Positions 62,126 through 64,000 of a stretch of 64,000 bases of DNA are shown here, in pieces. The notes below the pieces were generated by a model that saw only the letters and a program-made list of their open reading frames with translations, was not told the DNA's origin and did no database searches. A program made the translations under genes and the position numbers. Numbering within the stretch: the first letter of the stretch is position 1; each line of letters opens with the position of its first letter. This DNA is from Casp-actino8 sp044358015 (GTDB lineage Bacteria > Actinomycetota > Acidimicrobiia > Acidimicrobiales > Ilumatobacteraceae): contig JBIKOO010000005.1 in the NCBI GenBank assembly GCA_044358015.1, positions 13,925 to 77,924 of the forward strand. Direction: 5' to 3'.

Positions 62126-62827
62126 GTGGACAGTTCCGACGTCCGTGACGTGGTCTTGCATATTGGGACACACAAGACGGGCACAACCTCATTCCAGACC
62201 ACCCTCGCCGCTTCGGCGGCATCTCTAGCAAGCCACGGAGTTCATGTATTTCAGAGTGGGCTGACAAAAAGAACTAGTTGGTCCCATGAGCTCGCGCTGA
62301 TCAGTCTGCGGAGCGAACTGAATATTCCTCTCAGGAGTATGTTTCCTGACTCATCTCTACCGTCAATGCAACGCCAGATGCTTCAAAATTGCATCAGCCA
62401 AATGCAATCTCCCGCCCGAAGAGTCGTGGCCTCGCATGAAGCCCTTTCATTCATTCGAACTCGACAAGAGGTTGAACGCCTGGTCGAGGCTCTAGACGGG
62501 CGAGTCTGCAAAGTCGTTTGCGTCCTCCGTGACGCGGAATCGTTTCTTCAATCTTGGAAGAACCAACTCACCAAGACGAAACACGCCACCAGTAGTGCTC
62601 ACTTTGAGTCTTTCATGAATACGGATCCAGACTCGTGGATCGTTGATTGGGACGAATTAATTGGTGTTTACGCAGGAGTGCTTGGCCACGAGGCCGTGAC
62701 CGTTCTAAGTTATGAACGCGAAACCCAAAACCACGGCACGATAATTAATGCCCTTTGGTCGTCGTGTGGCCTGCCTGAATCACTTCGCCCAAATCACAGT
62801 GCTAAGTGGTTGAACTCCAGCCATTGA
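62126..62827 (+). CDS. Sulfotransferase-like P-loop protein
   Basis: About 233 residues. LHIGTHKTGTTSFQTTLA is the 5'-PAPS P-loop, ASHEALSFI a conserved central segment, and VVCVLRDAESFLQSWKNQLT the second phosphate-binding motif, all typical of bacterial glycan sulfotransferases. GTG 62126 is chosen because the in-frame upstream ORF is not protein-like. GGAGG at 62108-62112 is 13 nt away, a little far. It is at the end of the glycan island, unlinked by overlap to the other genes, and probably sulfates a glycan. The length is short for the family, with no obvious truncation. Confidence 0.75.
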   Translation: MDSSDVRDVVLHIGTHKTGTTSFQTTLAASAASLASHGVHVFQSGLTKRTSWSHELALISLRSELNIPLRSMFPDSSLPSMQRQMLQNCISQMQSPARRVVASHEALSFIRTRQEVERLVEALDGRVCKVVCVLRDAESFLQSWKNQLTKTKHATSSAHFESFMNTDPDSWIVDWDELIGVYAGVLGHEAVTVLSYERETQNHGTIINALWSSCGLPESLRPNHSAKWLNSSH

Positions 62828-62927
62828 GTCAACCACTTATCTGAAGTACGGTTCGCAAAATCAATTGGCAAAGACTTCACACAGCGGTAGGTGTTGGGAC
62901 GCCATCTTGACTTCATTATTAATCTGA

Positions 62928-63083
62928 ATGACCACCGAATTATCGCAGGCGGATAGAACCACACTAGAAGTGGTAAACAGCGCTTCGTTCATGGTCCTGT
63001 TCCCGCTTGTTTGGGCAATTGGCTTAATCGTGGCGTTTGCACCAATTGCGTCGCATTCGTATCAACGAGCCGGCGCTCGCTAA
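62928..63083 (+). pseudogene. DrrB-like ABC permease remnant with internal deletion
   Basis: 51 codons ending TAA. LEVVNSASFMVLFPLVWAIG then LIVAFAPIASHSYQRAGAR joins two stretches that are about 75 residues apart in the intact permease at 50218-51012 (PEVVNNATFIVLFPL and GWAILLIVIFAPIATRLYQR). So an in-frame internal deletion and loss of the N-terminus made this fragment. DNA identity to the intact copy is only moderate, so it is an old paralogue, not a recent copy. Confidence 0.65.
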
Positions 63084-63184
63084 GACGAACTATTCGATGT
63101 GCCATCGGACAATCCCACTTCTCGTATTGCTATTCTGTGATTAGTTCGCGAGACAACTCCACGGGCATTATCTGACACGTGAAG

Positions 63185-63640
63185 CTATTTCTTTGACTCT
63201 ATTTTGATTGTCTTAGAAGTTGTCTTGAATGTTGTCTTCTTTAAATATTTCGGCATAACTCTAACTACTACAACACAGGTGCCCGACTTCACCGCAATAA
63301 TTTTCCTGGCCTTCACTTTGCAATAACTTGCAGAAGACTTCGACACACTCGCCGTCACCTTTGCACCAGTTGGAACATTAAGATTTGCAGTCTTAGCAAT
63401 ACTTAAAAATGTTGCAGAATTACTTCCACGAAGAGTCATCGCCTTTGCTGTCGAGGGTGACACCGCACCAACTGGCGCCGGAGGAACACCGGTTACAGGA
63501 ATTGGTGGGCTCGTCGTCTTTGGGCTTGACGGACTATCCGGCTCAGGTGTCACAGCAATAGCCATGCGGTACACCCTTTGGCCAGTAAACCCTGACGTTT
63601 TCTCAGTTCCGTGAGCGCTTCGTCCGCTTTCTCGTGCCAA
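63185..63640 (-). pseudogene. C-terminal remnant of a secreted repeat protein
   Basis: 151 codons (TTG start is formal only). The Pro/Ser-rich linker PEPDSPSSPKTTSPPIPV then a small beta domain (ATFLSIAKTANLNVPTGAKV, SSASYCKVKARKIIAVKSG) with two Cys are typical of tails on large exported proteins, but no signal peptide or start is visible. The frame is also open upstream to about 63693 (HHWSALSLARESGRSAHG). It may be the 3' end of a lost gene. An alternative start would be ATG 63565. Confidence 0.4.
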
Positions 63641-63704
63641 CGAGAGCGCAGACCAATGGTGTCGCTCAACTGTGTTTATACACGTGACCTAGCCGGTCAC
63701 GAAT

Positions 63705-63727
63705 TTTTGTGACAGAGTGTCACAAAA
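63705..63727. promoter_or_regulatory. Perfect 23-bp palindrome with a nearby half-site
   Basis: TTTTGTGACA (63705-63714) and TGTCACAAAA (63718-63727) are perfect 10-nt arms around GAG. A further half-site TGTCACAAAT lies at 63751-63760. It sits upstream of the minus-strand fragment at 63185-63640, so it could be an operator. It does not match the classic CRP spacing (7 rather than 6 nt between TGTGA and TCACA). Confidence 0.45.
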
Positions 63728-63812
63728 TGGGGACAAGACCTGGTAAACCCTGTCACAAATTGGCAAGGCCTAGTCCATCTCGTAACGAGACGCAGTCGGA
63801 CGAGAAAAGGCC

Positions 63813-63837
63813 GAAACCCTTATCTAATAGGGGTTTC
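63813..63837 (-). terminator. Hairpin terminator of the acyl-CoA dehydrogenase remnant
   Basis: GAAACCC (63813-63819) and GGGTTTC (63831-63837) pair, with an 11-nt loop; on the minus strand a T-rich run (CCTTTTCT) follows. It starts at the stop of the dehydrogenase fragment, as expected of a preserved terminator. Confidence 0.5.
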
Positions 63838-63935
63838 TATTCAATGCGCAGGCCAGAGATTGCACTAGTAATTACCAGCTGCTGAATCTCTGAAGTGCCC
63901 TCATCGCAGAGCAAATAACTTGAGCCATTTTGTCA
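63837..63935 (-). pseudogene. Acyl-CoA dehydrogenase C-terminal remnant
   Basis: Minus-strand frame LCDEGTSEIQQLVITSAISG then LRIE and a TAG stop (63839-63837). It is the C-terminal signature of the acyl-CoA dehydrogenase family. It resembles the fragment at 61732-61806 over about 60 bp. Upstream the frame meets a TGA about 10 codons further, so the gene is broken, unless the window edge hides a frameshift. Confidence 0.6.
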
Positions 63936-64000
63936 TGATGTCTCTCTCTGATCGACACATTGAGAATCGGATAACCTGATCCCCTAAAGAAGATTGATTC

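Noticed and set aside
63705..63727. CRP/GlxR-type site
   Set aside because: The spacing between TGTGA and TCACA is 7 rather than 6 nt, so it does not fit the classic motif.

Overview
The window looks like chromosomal DNA of a moderate-GC actinobacterium, most plausibly of the Acidimicrobiia (Ilumatobacter / freshwater-marine relatives). This is an inference from the gene set: a mycothiol-dependent maleylpyruvate-isomerase-type enzyme, an F420-type luciferase-like oxidoreductase, a DUF222-HNH gene, DrrAB-type ABC genes, many acyl-CoA dehydrogenases and amidohydrolases, and frequent GTG starts. I saw no rRNA, tRNA, CRISPR array, prophage or intact insertion sequence.

Layout. 0-11.7 kb: a cut-off O-acyltransferase, a MOSC protein and acyl-CoA dehydrogenase pair, cupin and cytochrome P450, an acyl-CoA ligase, a CapA-like lipoprotein, an NTF2-like protein, a TetR regulator, a TIM-barrel isomerase-like protein and a secreted hydrolase. 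11.7-13.6 kb: a decayed stretch with a broken DUF222-HNH gene and 39-bp direct repeats. 13.6-31 kb: catabolic genes (Rieske oxygenase, HsaA-like flavoprotein, alkylsulfatase, aldehyde dehydrogenase, acyl-CoA dehydrogenase, amidohydrolases, acyl-ACP desaturase) with inorganic pyrophosphatase among them. 31-40.4 kb: an aminotransferase, a branched-chain-amino-acid-type ABC uptake unit (binding lipoprotein plus a fused LivH-LivM permease, no ATPase seen), a VOC protein, an MFS transporter, a luciferase-like oxidoreductase and an SDR. 40.5-44.2 kb: a Baeyer-Villiger-type monooxygenase fused to an esterase, then a thioredoxin-fold lipoprotein whose first active-site Cys codon is TGA followed by a SECIS-like hairpin, then a peroxiredoxin. 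44.2-51 kb: a divergent MFS/TetR pair with a palindromic operator over the promoter, a geranylgeranyl-reductase-family flavoprotein, a ferric-reductase-like membrane flavoprotein and DrrAB. 51.4-62.8 kb: a surface-glycan island with GT2 glycosyltransferases, two sulfotransferase-like proteins, a GT-C membrane transferase, TPR proteins and a giant collagen-like secreted protein with five carbohydrate-binding-like modules. 61.6-64 kb: gene remnants (two acyl-CoA dehydrogenase C-termini, a DrrB C-terminus with an internal deletion, a secreted-protein tail).

How it fits together. Much of the first 43 kb encodes oxidation of hydrophobic or aromatic and ester compounds: activation by CoA ligase, oxygenation by P450, Rieske and Baeyer-Villiger enzymes, hydrolysis by esterases and amidohydrolases, and beta-oxidation-type dehydrogenation. 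A family of about 55-bp near-perfect hairpins sits mostly between convergent genes, and in two cases the gene stop codons lie inside the hairpin, so these probably work as bidirectional terminators. The most interesting single signal is the candidate selenoprotein at 43126-43683. The monooxygenase-esterase fusion next to it and the collagen/glycosyltransferase operon come next.
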